Of a stretch of DNA of 64,000 bases, positions 1 to 8,525 are shown piece after piece. This DNA comes from Streptomyces sp. NBC_01451. GTDB lineage: Bacteria > Actinomycetota > Actinomycetes > Streptomycetales > Streptomycetaceae. Both the position numbers and the translations under genes were made by a program. Below the pieces are notes generated by a model. It did not search any database, was not told where the DNA came from, and worked only from the letters and a program-made list of their open reading frames with translations. The stretch covers positions 806,001 through 870,000 of the forward strand of contig NZ_CP109479.1 in NCBI RefSeq assembly GCF_036227485.1. Reading direction: 5' to 3'. Every line of letters starts with the position of its first letter. The first letter of the stretch is position 1.

Positions 1-476
1 TCGGCGCGGTCGCGAACATCCAGGCGCTCTGGGCCATGCACGAACCCCAGATGGACGACCTCACTATCCCCTTCCTCGGCCCCGAACGCGCCGCGTGGCA
101 GTACCCGTTCGGCGCGCTGCTGCGCTCCGGGGCCACGCTGGCCGCGGGCAGCGACTGGCCGGTCAGCAGCCCCGACCCGCTCCAGGCGATCCACGTCGCG
201 GTCAACCGCGCGGCACCGGGTTTCCCGTCCTCCCCGGTGTTCCTCCCCGCCGAACGCATCGGCCTGACGGACGCGCTCACGGCGTACACGGCGGGTTCGG
301 CGTACGCCAACCACCTGGACGACACGGGCACCGTGCGCGCGGGGGCGCTGGCCGACCTGACGATCCTGGACCGCGATCCGTACGCCGGCCCGCCGGAGTC
401 GATCGGGGAGACGAAGGTGGCGCTCACCTATGTGGGGGGCGAACGGGTGTATGCGGCGGCGGACGGGGGCGCCTGA
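1..476 (+). CDS. Amidohydrolase (YtcJ-like), C-terminal part only
   Basis: This is the 3' end of a metal-dependent amidohydrolase; the reading frame is open from base 3 and its start lies before the window. The visible 158 codons carry the GSDWPVSSPDPL stretch, where the Asp is the conserved metal-binding aspartate of the amidohydrolase_3 (YtcJ) family. They also carry the typical C-terminal beta segment (AGALADLTILDRDP) in which the composite urease-like domain closes. Family members hydrolyse amide or related C-N bonds, but the substrate cannot be told from this fragment. The stop codon abuts the stop of the convergent acetyltransferase gene with no spacer. Confidence 0.85.
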   Translation, partial: GAVANIQALWAMHEPQMDDLTIPFLGPERAAWQYPFGALLRSGATLAAGSDWPVSSPDPLQAIHVAVNRAAPGFPSSPVFLPAERIGLTDALTAYTAGSAYANHLDDTGTVRAGALADLTILDRDPYAGPPESIGETKVALTYVGGERVYAAADGGA

Positions 477-968
477 CTACAGGCCCAGGCGAAGGGTCAC
501 CGCCTGGGCCGCGAAGCCGTTGCGCTCGTAGAAACGCACGGCGCCGGTGTTGGCCGCGTAGGCGGTCACCTCGGCGTGCTCGGCGCCCTGTTCCCGTGCC
601 CACCGGACGAAGGCCTCCACCAGGCGCGCCCCGGTCCCCGAACTCCGGTGGGCGGGACGGACATACAGGCTGATCAGCGTGGCGGTCTTCACCGGCTGCC
701 GCGCTGTGGGTTCGGCGAGCGAGCCCATCAGATGGCCGACCACCGCGCCGGCGCACTCGACCGCCAGTACCAGGCGTGCCGGGTCGCCCAGCGCCGCCGC
801 GAAGGACCCGGCGGCGTGCTCGCGCGGCCAGTCCGCGTCGACGCTCGGGTCACGGGTGCCGGCGTCCTCGGCGAAGAGGCCGGTGCTGGAGGCGACGAGC
901 CCTGGTATGTCGTCGGCGCGGGCGCGGCGGACGGTGATCGTCGGGGTGTGGGCCGGGTGATCGGTCAT
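477..968 (-). CDS. GNAT family N-acetyltransferase
   Basis: Predicted 163-residue acetyl-CoA-dependent N-acetyltransferase. The core has the GNAT motif A pattern (LYVRPAHRSSGTGARLVEAF, about residues 90-110), followed by the VTAYAANTGAVRFYERNGF helix-strand typical of motif B. The acceptor is unknown. The frame is open further upstream, but the ATG at 968 (MTDHPAHTP) is preferred because upstream codons run into the repeated TGTCCA operator region. It is divergent from the DUF1304/TetR operon, and the operator half-sites lie 46 or more bases before this start, so the TetR regulator may control both directions (inference). Confidence 0.88.
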   Translation of the reverse strand: MTDHPAHTPTITVRRARADDIPGLVASSTGLFAEDAGTRDPSVDADWPREHAAGSFAAALGDPARLVLAVECAGAVVGHLMGSLAEPTARQPVKTATLISLYVRPAHRSSGTGARLVEAFVRWAREQGAEHAEVTAYAANTGAVRFYERNGFAAQAVTLRLGL

Positions 969-1013
969 GGTCGGCACGCTAGTGGTGGGGTCTGACAACC
1001 CGGGTCGACTTTC

Positions 1014-1065
1014 TGGACAGCTGTCCATGTATGCTGGCCGCCTGTCCATGATGGACACCTGTCCA
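1014..1065. promoter_or_regulatory. Array of TGTCCA/TGGACA half-sites (probable TetR operator)
   Basis: Two palindromes lie between the divergent acetyltransferase and DUF1304 genes: the perfect TGGACAGCTGTCCA at 1014-1027, and TGTCCATGATGGACA at 1043-1057, which is symmetric about a central G. A fifth half-site TGTCCA follows at 1060-1065. This is the layout expected for an autoregulatory TetR site. The TetR gene at 1466 in the divergent operon is the obvious candidate binder. Confidence 0.7.
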
Positions 1066-1106
1066 AGAAGACGCTTTCAGAAGCCTGACGCAGGAGATTG
1101 CCGAGC

Positions 1107-1469
1107 ATGGTGACGGTCGCGAACGTGCTGGTCGGCCTGGTGGCCGCGTTGCATCTGTACATCCTGGTGATGGAGATGTTCCTGTGGCAGCGCCCGCCGG
1201 GGCGCAAGTTCCACGGGTTCGACGCGGAGATGGCCGGTGCGACGGCCAAGATGGCCGCCAACCAGGGGCTCTACAACGGGTTTCTCGCGGCGGGCCTCAT
1301 CTGGGGTCTGATCGCGGCCGATCCGACCGGGTTCCGCGCGCAGGTCTTCTTCCTCTCCTGTGTGATCGTCGCGGGCGTCTACGGGGCCGCGACCGCCAAC
1401 CGGCGCATCCTGTTCGCCCAGGCTCTGCCCGGCGCCATCGCCCTGGCCGCCGTCCTCGTCGCGCGGTGA
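1107..1469 (+). CDS. DUF1304 family small membrane protein
   Basis: 120-residue integral membrane protein of the DUF1304 type (family of YqjF-like hypotheticals). Four hydrophobic segments are visible, at about residues 3-25, 50-70, 77-95 and 100-118. The family motifs EMFLW and NQGLYNGFLA (about residue 53 onward) are present. No biochemical role is known. The ATG at 1107 is chosen over TTG at 1098 because GGAG at 1093-1096 is 10 bases from the ATG but only 1 base from the TTG. Its stop overlaps the GTG start of the downstream TetR gene (GTGA), so the two are translationally coupled. Confidence 0.85.
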   Translation: MVTVANVLVGLVAALHLYILVMEMFLWQRPPGRKFHGFDAEMAGATAKMAANQGLYNGFLAAGLIWGLIAADPTGFRAQVFFLSCVIVAGVYGAATANRRILFAQALPGAIALAAVLVAR

Positions 1470-2029
1470 CGCGCGGCGCGCCCGAGGACCCGCGGGCCGC
1501 CCGCACCCGGGCGAAGCTCCGCGAGGCCCTCCTCGCGGAGTGCGCCGAACACCCGCTGGCGGAGATCGGCGTGGCCGCGCTGGTACGCCGGGCGGGGGTC
1601 GGCCGGGCCACGTTCTACGTCCACTACCCCGACCTGGAGGCGCTGGCCGTCGACGCCTGTGCCGATGTCGTACGGGAGGCCGTGGACGCCCTGCACGCCT
1701 GGCGCGGGCGACCCGACCCGGTGGTCGCCCCGGCCGCGCTGGTGGAGTTCTTCGCGGCCCTCACCCCGCACACCGCGCTGTACCGGGCCCTGCTGAGCCC
1801 GGGCGGCGGGGGTCCGCTGGGGCAGGTGCTGCACCGGGACCTGCGGGCACGGAGCCTCGCGGAGCGCGAACTGGCGGGCGCCGCGGACGCTCCCCTGGTC
1901 GCCTCCGCGGTGGCCGCCACCTTCGCCGGAGTGCTGGCGGACTGGCTGCACGGCAGGATCGAGGCGACGCCGGATCAGATCGCCCACCAGGTCTGGCAGC
2001 TGCTGGTGGCGCTGCACCGGAGCCGGTGA
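1466..2029 (+). CDS. TetR/AcrR family transcriptional regulator
   Basis: 187-residue regulator with an N-terminal TetR helix-turn-helix: the segment IGVAALVRRAGVGRATFYVHY (about residues 32-52) includes the signature recognition helix GRATFYVHY. The C-terminal two thirds are the usual helical ligand domain. It starts with GTG inside the stop of the DUF1304 gene (4-base overlap), so it is co-transcribed with it. It probably binds the TGTCCA half-site array at 1014-1065 and represses its own operon and possibly the divergent acetyltransferase. The ligand is unknown. Confidence 0.9.
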   Translation: MTRGAPEDPRAARTRAKLREALLAECAEHPLAEIGVAALVRRAGVGRATFYVHYPDLEALAVDACADVVREAVDALHAWRGRPDPVVAPAALVEFFAALTPHTALYRALLSPGGGGPLGQVLHRDLRARSLAERELAGAADAPLVASAVAATFAGVLADWLHGRIEATPDQIAHQVWQLLVALHRSR

Positions 2030-2130
2030 GGGTTTTCGCCCTCACCGCCCCTGCCCGTCCTGTCCATCCCCCAGCGGGAGCCCCCCACTGAGGCTGCGCC
2101 CCCAGACCCCCGCTTCGGCCCTGAAGGGGC

Positions 2131-2153
2131 CCCGTCCTCGAACGCCGGACGGG
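2131..2153. terminator. Intergenic hairpin between convergent genes
   Basis: CCCGTCC (2131-2137) and GGACGGG (2147-2153) form a perfect 7-bp stem around a 9-base loop. It sits between the ends of the TetR gene and the convergent alcohol dehydrogenase gene, so it can stop transcription from both sides. The wording of this stretch (AACGCCGGACGGGCTG) is familiar as a recurrent intergenic element of streptomycete genomes, from memory rather than from a search. Confidence 0.55.
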
Positions 2154-2184
2154 CTGGGCGCGCGTCTGGGCGCGTTCACGTCGG

Positions 2185-3294
2185 TCAGCCGAAGGTCAGT
2201 ACCGGCTTGATCGTCTTGCCCGCGCCCATGTCCCGTACGGCCTGGTCGATGTCCGCGAACGGGTAGGTGCTGATCAGGCGGTCCACCGGGAGCCGGCCCG
2301 CCTTCACCAGTTCCACCAGGGCCGGAATGAAGGTCTGCGTCTCGGCGTCGCCCAGGGTGAGGCCCACGACACGCTTGCCGGGGAGCAACCCGTTGACGTC
2401 CAGGGCGACTTCGGTGCCGAAGGGCGGCGCGCCGACCACGACGAGCGTGCCCCGCTGGGCGAGGGCGTCGACGCCCTGGCGCAGGACGGCGACGTTGCCG
2501 GTGGTCTCGACGGCACCGTCGGCACCCTGGCCCTCGGTGATCTTCGCGACGGCCTCGCCGAGGTCGGCCTCGCCCGCGTTGATCGTGTGGGTGGCGCCCA
2601 ACTCCCTGGCCAGCGACAGTCGTTCGCCGACCCTGTCGACGGCGATGATCCTGGTCGCCGGGGTCAGTGCGGCGGCCATGACCGCGGACAGGCCCACGGC
2701 TCCGGCACCGAGGACGAGGACCGTGCTGCCCGTGCCCGGCTTCAGCACGTTCCAGACGGCGCCGACACCCGTCTGGACACCGCAGCCCAGCGGGGCGATG
2801 GACTCCAGCGGGACGTCAGGGTCGACCTTGACCAGGCTGCGCCGGTCGACCAACGCCCGCTCGGCGAAGGAGGACTGGCCGAAGAAGTGGCCGCCCAGCT
2901 CAGTGCCGTCACGGCTGATCGTGGCCGTGCCGTCGGCCCGCCGGCCCCCGAGGAGGTTCAGCGGCAGCCAGGCCACGCAGTAGGCGGGGTGCCCGTCACG
3001 GCAGTTGCGGCAGCCACCGCAGGAGGTGAAGGACAGGACGACATGGTCGCCGGGCTCGATCCCGGTGACGGCGGAGCCGACGGCCTCGACGACGCCGGCG
3101 CCCTCGTGCCCCAGAACTCCGGGGAGGGGGAAGGGCAGTCCGCCGCTCGCCACCCCGAGGTCCGTGTGACACAGGCCCGCCGCGACCAGACGTACGAGTG
3201 CCTCGGTGGGCGCGGGCTCGGCCAGTTCGACGTCGGAGAGGGTGAAGGGCGCACCGCCGGACTCGACGACCGCGGCGCGGGTGGTGATGGACAT
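2185..3294 (-). CDS. Zinc-dependent alcohol dehydrogenase (aryl/benzyl-alcohol type)
   Basis: 369-residue medium-chain dehydrogenase that oxidises an alcohol with NAD(P)+. Catalytic zinc ligands are visible at Cys42 (GLCHTD) and His63-Glu64 (GHEGAG). The structural zinc site is complete: Cys92, Cys95, Cys98 and Cys106. A Rossmann motif GAGAVGLSAV follows. The pattern is closest to aryl-alcohol dehydrogenases. Two adjacent ATG codons exist; the second (3294) sits 6 bases after AGGGAG and is preferred. It lies 63 bp downstream of the aldehyde dehydrogenase gene on the same strand, so the pair likely converts an alcohol to an acid. Confidence 0.9.
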   Translation of the reverse strand: MSITTRAAVVESGGAPFTLSDVELAEPAPTEALVRLVAAGLCHTDLGVASGGLPFPLPGVLGHEGAGVVEAVGSAVTGIEPGDHVVLSFTSCGGCRNCRDGHPAYCVAWLPLNLLGGRRADGTATISRDGTELGGHFFGQSSFAERALVDRRSLVKVDPDVPLESIAPLGCGVQTGVGAVWNVLKPGTGSTVLVLGAGAVGLSAVMAAALTPATRIIAVDRVGERLSLARELGATHTINAGEADLGEAVAKITEGQGADGAVETTGNVAVLRQGVDALAQRGTLVVVGAPPFGTEVALDVNGLLPGKRVVGLTLGDAETQTFIPALVELVKAGRLPVDRLISTYPFADIDQAVRDMGAGKTIKPVLTFG

Positions 3295-3357
3295 CATGAA
3301 CTCCCTTACGGGCTCAAGGACTTACGAGTTGGCGTGGTGGCTGGTCGCAGTCCGCGC

Positions 3358-4812
3358 TCAGTCGAGCGAGACGACGACGGACTTGACCCTGGTGTACGAG
3401 GCGAGCGCCTCGGGGCCGTACTCGCGGCCGAAGCCGGAGTCCTTCACACCGCCGAAGGGAATCGCGGGGTCGAGCATCGCCCAGTCGTTGATCCAGACGA
3501 TGCCCGCCTGAAGCCGGTTCGCGACCCGGTGGGCGCGGGCCAGGTTGGTGGTCTGGACTCCGGAAGCCAGGCCGTACGGCGTGGAGTTGGCGAGCTGGAC
3601 CGCCTCGTCCTCGGAGTCGAAGGGCTGGACGGTGAGGACCGGGCCGAAGATCTCCTCCTGGACGACCCGGGAGTCGTTCGCCAGGTCGGCGATCACCGTG
3701 GGCTTGTAGTAGTAGCCGCCGTCCAGGTCGAGCCGCTCGCCGCCGCAGACGATCCGCGCACCCTCCTTGCGGGCCAGCGCCACGTACTCCTCGACCTTGC
3801 GCAGGTGCTTCTCACCCGCCATCGGGCCCACCACCGTCTCCGGCTGCCGCGGGTCGCCGACCGGGACCCCGGGCACCGCGTCGGCGAGGATGCCGATCAG
3901 GGTCTCGTACACCGGGCGCGCGACCAGCAGTCGCGGGCCGCCCATGCAGAACTGGCCGGTGTTGAAGACGAAGCCCTTGATGACCGCGCCGACGGCCTTC
4001 TCGACGTCGGCGTCCTCGAAGACGATGTGCGCCGCGTTGCCGCCCAGCTCCATGGTGACCGGCTTGAGTGCCTCGCCCGCCGCGCTCGCCACGTGCCGGC
4101 CGATGGCGGTGGAGCCGGTGAAGGCGATCTTGTCCACACCGTTGTGCCGCAGCAGTGCCTCGCCGGCCACCGGGCCGGTGCCGGTGACGACGTTGACGAC
4201 ACCGTCCGGGACGCCGGCCTCCTGGAGCAGTCTGGCCATGTAGAGGGCGCTGAGCGGGGTCTCGTCGGCGGGCTTGTGCACCACCGTGTTGCCGGCGGCC
4301 AGCGCCGGGCCCAGCTTCGAACCGGCCAGGATCAGCGGGAAGTTGAAGGGGGTGATCGCGGCGACGACGCCGACGGCCTCGCGCTTGGTGTAGGCGAGCG
4401 CGTTGTGGGCCGTCTCGCGGGTCGCGCCGTCGAGGGAGAAGGCGAGGGCGGCGAAGTACTCGTAGTCGTTGGCCGCGTTCGTCACGTCGACGGCGTGGCA
4501 CAGGCTGATCGGCTTGCCCACGTCGAGGCTCTCCAGCTGTGCGATCTCGTCCGCGTTCTCCCGGATCAGCTGGGCGACCCGGTTCAGGATCCTGCCGCGC
4601 TCGCGTCCGGTCGTCGCGGCCCACGGGCCGTTGTCGAACGCCTCCCGCGCGGCCCGCACGGCCGCGTCCACGTCGGCCGCCGACGCCTCCGCGACGGTCG
4701 TGACGACCGTGCCCCGGGACGGGTCGACCACCTCGGTACGCGCTCCGTCCGCCGCCTCACGCCACTGCCCTCCGACGAACAGTCGCCCGGGTTCGATCTC
4801 GAAGGTGGTCAT
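3358..4812 (-). CDS. Aldehyde dehydrogenase family protein
   Basis: 484-residue NAD(P)+-dependent aldehyde dehydrogenase of normal family length. The TPFNFP loop, the TMELGGN motif (general-base Glu, around residue 254) and the nucleophile Cys in NTGQFC (around residue 288) are all present, so it should be active. The ATG at 4812 is used because GAGGAG lies 5 bases before it; two in-frame GTG codons upstream fit less well. It is the first gene of an operon with the alcohol dehydrogenase and is divergent from a MarR regulator. The likely role is clearing an aromatic or aliphatic aldehyde; the exact substrate is unknown. Confidence 0.92.
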   Translation of the reverse strand: MTTFEIEPGRLFVGGQWREAADGARTEVVDPSRGTVVTTVAEASAADVDAAVRAAREAFDNGPWAATTGRERGRILNRVAQLIRENADEIAQLESLDVGKPISLCHAVDVTNAANDYEYFAALAFSLDGATRETAHNALAYTKREAVGVVAAITPFNFPLILAGSKLGPALAAGNTVVHKPADETPLSALYMARLLQEAGVPDGVVNVVTGTGPVAGEALLRHNGVDKIAFTGSTAIGRHVASAAGEALKPVTMELGGNAAHIVFEDADVEKAVGAVIKGFVFNTGQFCMGGPRLLVARPVYETLIGILADAVPGVPVGDPRQPETVVGPMAGEKHLRKVEEYVALARKEGARIVCGGERLDLDGGYYYKPTVIADLANDSRVVQEEIFGPVLTVQPFDSEDEAVQLANSTPYGLASGVQTTNLARAHRVANRLQAGIVWINDWAMLDPAIPFGGVKDSGFGREYGPEALASYTRVKSVVVSLD

Positions 4813-4846
4813 CACCACTCCTCAGCCTCATCGCCAAGATTTCAAT

Positions 4847-4894
4847 CAACAGGATTCCTGTTGGTCCGCAGTCTGATTACAGCCAGGTTTCCTG
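4847..4894. promoter_or_regulatory. Probable MarR operators
   Basis: CAACAGGATTCCTGTTG at 4847-4863 is a perfect 8-1-8 inverted repeat. A related shorter copy, CAGGTTTCCTG, sits at 4884-4894. Both lie in the 103-bp gap between the aldehyde dehydrogenase start and the divergent MarR start, overlapping where both promoters must be. A MarR dimer binding here would repress both directions until an inducer releases it (inference). Confidence 0.7.
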
Positions 4895-4915
4895 TCAATG
4901 CTCTAATCTGAATCC

Positions 4916-5344
4916 ATGGTCAGCACCAAGGCACCCCCCTCACTGCTCTACATGGTCAAGCAGGTGGAACTCGTAGTGCGCTCCCATCTGGACGAGCTGG
5001 TCAGACCAGCCGGTATCACCGCACTCCAGTACACCTCGCTCACCGTCCTGGAGCGACACGACGGCCTCTCCGCGGCCCAGCTGGCCCGGGACTCGTTCGT
5101 CACCGCGCAGTCCATCGCCGATCTCGTCCGGTCCCTGGAGAACCGCGGGCTGGTGCGCCGGGAGCGCAATCCGCGCAATCGAAGGGAGCTGCTGATCCTG
5201 CTGACCGACACCGGCCGCGAACTGCTCGACCGCTTCACCGAGCCCGTGCGGGAGCTGGAGGAGCGGATGATCCGCGACCTCACGTCACACCAGGCGGACC
5301 AGTTCCGGCAGGCACTCTCCAGAGCCTGGCACGCCCTGTCGTAG
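4916..5344 (+). CDS. MarR family transcriptional regulator
   Basis: 142-residue MarR-type winged-helix protein. The segment LSAAQLARDSFVTAQSIADLV (about residues 53-73) is the helix-turn-helix. NRGLVRRERNPRNRRELLILLT (about 78-99) is the wing, with the basic tip typical of the family. It is divergent from the aldehyde/alcohol dehydrogenase operon, and the intergenic gap carries two CAGG-n3-CCTG repeats that look like its operator. It is likely a repressor induced by an aromatic or aldehyde ligand. Confidence 0.92.
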   Translation: MVSTKAPPSLLYMVKQVELVVRSHLDELVRPAGITALQYTSLTVLERHDGLSAAQLARDSFVTAQSIADLVRSLENRGLVRRERNPRNRRELLILLTDTGRELLDRFTEPVRELEERMIRDLTSHQADQFRQALSRAWHALS

Positions 5345-5391
5345 CCCCGCCGCACGATTCACGGAAAGACGTGTGCGAGACACGCTTCAAT

Positions 5392-5414
5392 TTCGAAGAC
5401 ATATGTCAATCGAA
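5392..5414. promoter_or_regulatory. AT-rich inverted repeat upstream of the STAS gene
   Basis: A perfect GACATATGTC (5398-5407) is flanked by TTCGA (5392-5396) and TCGAA (5410-5414), giving a nested inverted repeat. It lies in a stretch noticeably richer in A/T than its surroundings, about 165 bp before the preferred start of the STAS gene. It is a candidate protein-binding site; the binder is unknown. Confidence 0.35.
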
Positions 5415-5576
5415 CATGCTCAAATTCACTCCAACGAGGGTAACTTGCAGAACGGGGCAGTCAGTTGCGCTCATCTGGGCCCGGCAGTACGTCTACGCTC
5501 ATCGCACGACGTCACCCCGGCCCCCGGTGACTGGCTGGTTCCGCCACCACAACAGCCGGTTGGAGGCGATGTCGTC

Positions 5577-5957
5577 GTGCAGCAGGATCCTCCGCCGTCC
5601 ACCCGGTATCTGCGTGTCCACGAGGACCGCGGCCACACGGTGCTGGAGTTCCACGGCGAGATCGACATCGCCGCGGCCGTCGAGATCATCCCGCACCTGG
5701 ACGCGGCGACCGGGCATCCGGACGCCCGGATCGTGATCGACCTGACGGATGTCGAGTTCTTCGACTGCTCGGGGCTGCGCCTGCTGTACCGGGCCCGCCA
5801 CCGGGTGCTCGCCCACGACGGCCGCCTCCATCTGGTCTGCACACACCCGCTCACGCTGCGCGTCCTCAAGGTCACCGGCCTGGCCAAGGTACTGCCGCCT
5901 GCGGCGTCGCTGGACGCGGCCCTGGGACTGCCCGAGACCGCGTCCGGCACGTTGTGA
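5577..5957 (+). CDS. STAS-domain protein (anti-sigma-factor antagonist type)
   Basis: About 126 residues forming one STAS domain. The signature EFFDCSGLRLLYRAR contains the serine that a partner-switching kinase phosphorylates in SpoIIAA/RsbV-like antagonists. The protein probably sequesters an unidentified anti-sigma factor. The frame is open upstream to 5373, but the upstream part is A/T-rich and looks like promoter DNA. The GTG at 5577, 10 bases after GGAGG (5562-5566), gives the normal single-domain length. An ATG at 5403 is the main alternative. No cognate kinase or sigma factor is adjacent, so it is probably an orphan antagonist. Confidence 0.8.
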   Translation: MQQDPPPSTRYLRVHEDRGHTVLEFHGEIDIAAAVEIIPHLDAATGHPDARIVIDLTDVEFFDCSGLRLLYRARHRVLAHDGRLHLVCTHPLTLRVLKVTGLAKVLPPAASLDAALGLPETASGTL

Positions 5958-6004
5958 CCCGCGCCTGACCGGCACCGGCCACGGCGCGGCCCGACCCGGC
6001 CCGG

Positions 6005-7198
<1,194 letters not shown>

Positions 7199-7276
7199 TG
7201 CGAGCCCTCCTGATCACCTCGGGTGACGCGGGGTGGTGCTCCGCTCGACCTCGCACGGGGTCGTCCTACCTGTCTA

Positions 7277-8227
7277 TTAGGTTCCCGGTGCGTCGAACAG
7301 GGCGCTGACGGACTCACCGTTGTGAATACGACGCACGGCCTCGGCGAGCGCCGGGGCGATCGACAGCACCCTCAGCTTCTCCGTGCGCTCCTCCTCCCGG
7401 ATCGGCACGGTGTTGGTGCACACGATCTCCAGCACGTCCGGCTGCTCGCTGAGCCGCTTGAGCGCGCCCGCCGTGAACAGCCCGTGGGTGCAGGCGACCC
7501 GGATGGACCGCGGCCCCAACTCCCTCAGCCGTTGGAGGAGTTCGAGGACGGTACTGCCCTTGGCGATCTCGTCGTCCAGCACGATGACGTCCCGCCCGGC
7601 GACCTTGCCGATCACGGAACTGATGCGCACCCGGTCGTCCGCGAACCGCTGTTTGGCCCCGGCGGCCACCTCGGCTCCGATCAGCCGGGCGAAGTGCGCG
7701 GCCTCCTTGGCGTTGCCGAGGTCGGGCGACACGACCGTCGTACGGGACAGGTCGTACTGGCGGAAGTGCTCGGCGAGTTCGCGCAGGGCGTGCAGATGGT
7801 CGACCGGGACCGAGAAGAAGCCGTGGACCTGCGGGGAGTGCAGGGTCATCGCGAGGACGCGGCTCGCACCGGCCGTCACCAGCAGATCCGCGACCAGTCG
7901 TCCGCCGAGCGAGATGCGGGGCATGTCCTTCTTGTCGGAGCGGGCGTACGCGTAGTGCGGCATGACGACCGAAATCCGCCCCGCCGACGCCCCGCGCGCC
8001 GCGTCGCACATCATCAGCAGCTCGACGAGGTGCTCCTGGACCGGCGTGACCAGCGGCTGGATGAGGAAGACGTCCCGCTCACGGCAGTTGGCCTGGAGCT
8101 GGACCTCCAGGCAGTCGTTGGCGAACCGGCTGACCTGGGTGGGCCGCAGGGGCACCCCCAGGTGCTCGCAGACCTCGGCGGCCAGTTCGGGGTGGGCACT
8201 ACCGCTGAACACGGCGATGTCTCGCAC
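7277..8227 (-). CDS. prs: Ribose-phosphate pyrophosphokinase (PRPP synthetase) paralogue
   Basis: 316-residue enzyme that makes PRPP from ribose 5-phosphate and ATP. The family length and motifs are visible: FANDCLEVQ near residue 35, the HYAYARSDKK catalytic flexible region near 95, TLHSPQVHGFF, and VVSPDLGNAKEA. The PRPP-binding loop reads VIVLDDEIAKGST instead of the usual DD(M/I)IDTGGT, so it is a divergent second copy rather than the housekeeping enzyme. It starts at GTG 8227 after AGGAG. It is upstream of the EF-Tu paralogue in the same direction and divergent from the ribosomal protection gene. Confidence 0.9.
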   Translation of the reverse strand: MRDIAVFSGSAHPELAAEVCEHLGVPLRPTQVSRFANDCLEVQLQANCRERDVFLIQPLVTPVQEHLVELLMMCDAARGASAGRISVVMPHYAYARSDKKDMPRISLGGRLVADLLVTAGASRVLAMTLHSPQVHGFFSVPVDHLHALRELAEHFRQYDLSRTTVVSPDLGNAKEAAHFARLIGAEVAAGAKQRFADDRVRISSVIGKVAGRDVIVLDDEIAKGSTVLELLQRLRELGPRSIRVACTHGLFTAGALKRLSEQPDVLEIVCTNTVPIREEERTEKLRVLSIAPALAEAVRRIHNGESVSALFDAPGT

Positions 8228-8251
8228 GATCTGCTCCTAGCATGATCATTC

Positions 8252-8323
8252 CGGTCGGCCGGTGCCCATGCTACTGACCTTCCCGGTCCGCCACCGGCCG
8301 GGATATTCGGTTGCGGCCGACCG
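8252..8323 (+). promoter_or_regulatory. Overlapping alternative stem-loops upstream of the ribosomal protection gene
   Basis: CGGTCGGCC (8252-8260) can pair with GGCCGACCG (8315-8323). CGGCCGGTG (8256-8264) can pair with CACCGGCCG (8292-8300). The two 9-bp stems share 8256-8260, so they exclude each other as in an attenuator. Whether the transcript begins upstream of 8252 is not shown; only a weak TAGCAT -10-like hexamer is seen at 8238-8243. Confidence 0.35.
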
Positions 8324-8378
8324 CCGGGGTCGCGTCATGATGACCACGGCCGAATCTCCCCGACCCCAGGAGCACGGA

Positions 8379-8525
8379 ATGCGCCGATTCCTCGGAACCC
8401 TCCGCCCATGCCGGATCACCGTTCCCGAGGACTCGACCACCCATGCACACCTTGCGGACCCCGCACACCCAGCACACCCCGTACACCCTGAACATCGGGA
8501 TTCTGGCCCACGTCGACGCCGGTAA
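8379..8525 (+). CDS. Possible leader ORF overlapping the ribosomal protection gene
   Basis: A 48-codon ORF (MRRFLGTLRPCRITVPED...) starts at ATG 8379, 6 bases after a clear AGGAG. It overlaps the first 83 bases of the downstream GTPase gene in another frame. The downstream gene has only a weak, distant GAGGA. Translation of this leader could therefore feed ribosomes to, or regulate, the resistance gene, as leader peptides do for tet(M). The product itself resembles nothing known and may be functionless. This could also be a chance ORF. Confidence 0.3.
   Translation: MRRFLGTLRPCRITVPEDSTTHAHLADPAHPAHPVHPEHRDSGPRRRR

Noticed and set aside
2587..4911. 774-codon open frame on the plus strand
   Set aside because: It runs antisense through the alcohol and aldehyde dehydrogenase genes; the product is Gly/Asp/Val-rich nonsense typical of antisense frames in GC-rich DNA.
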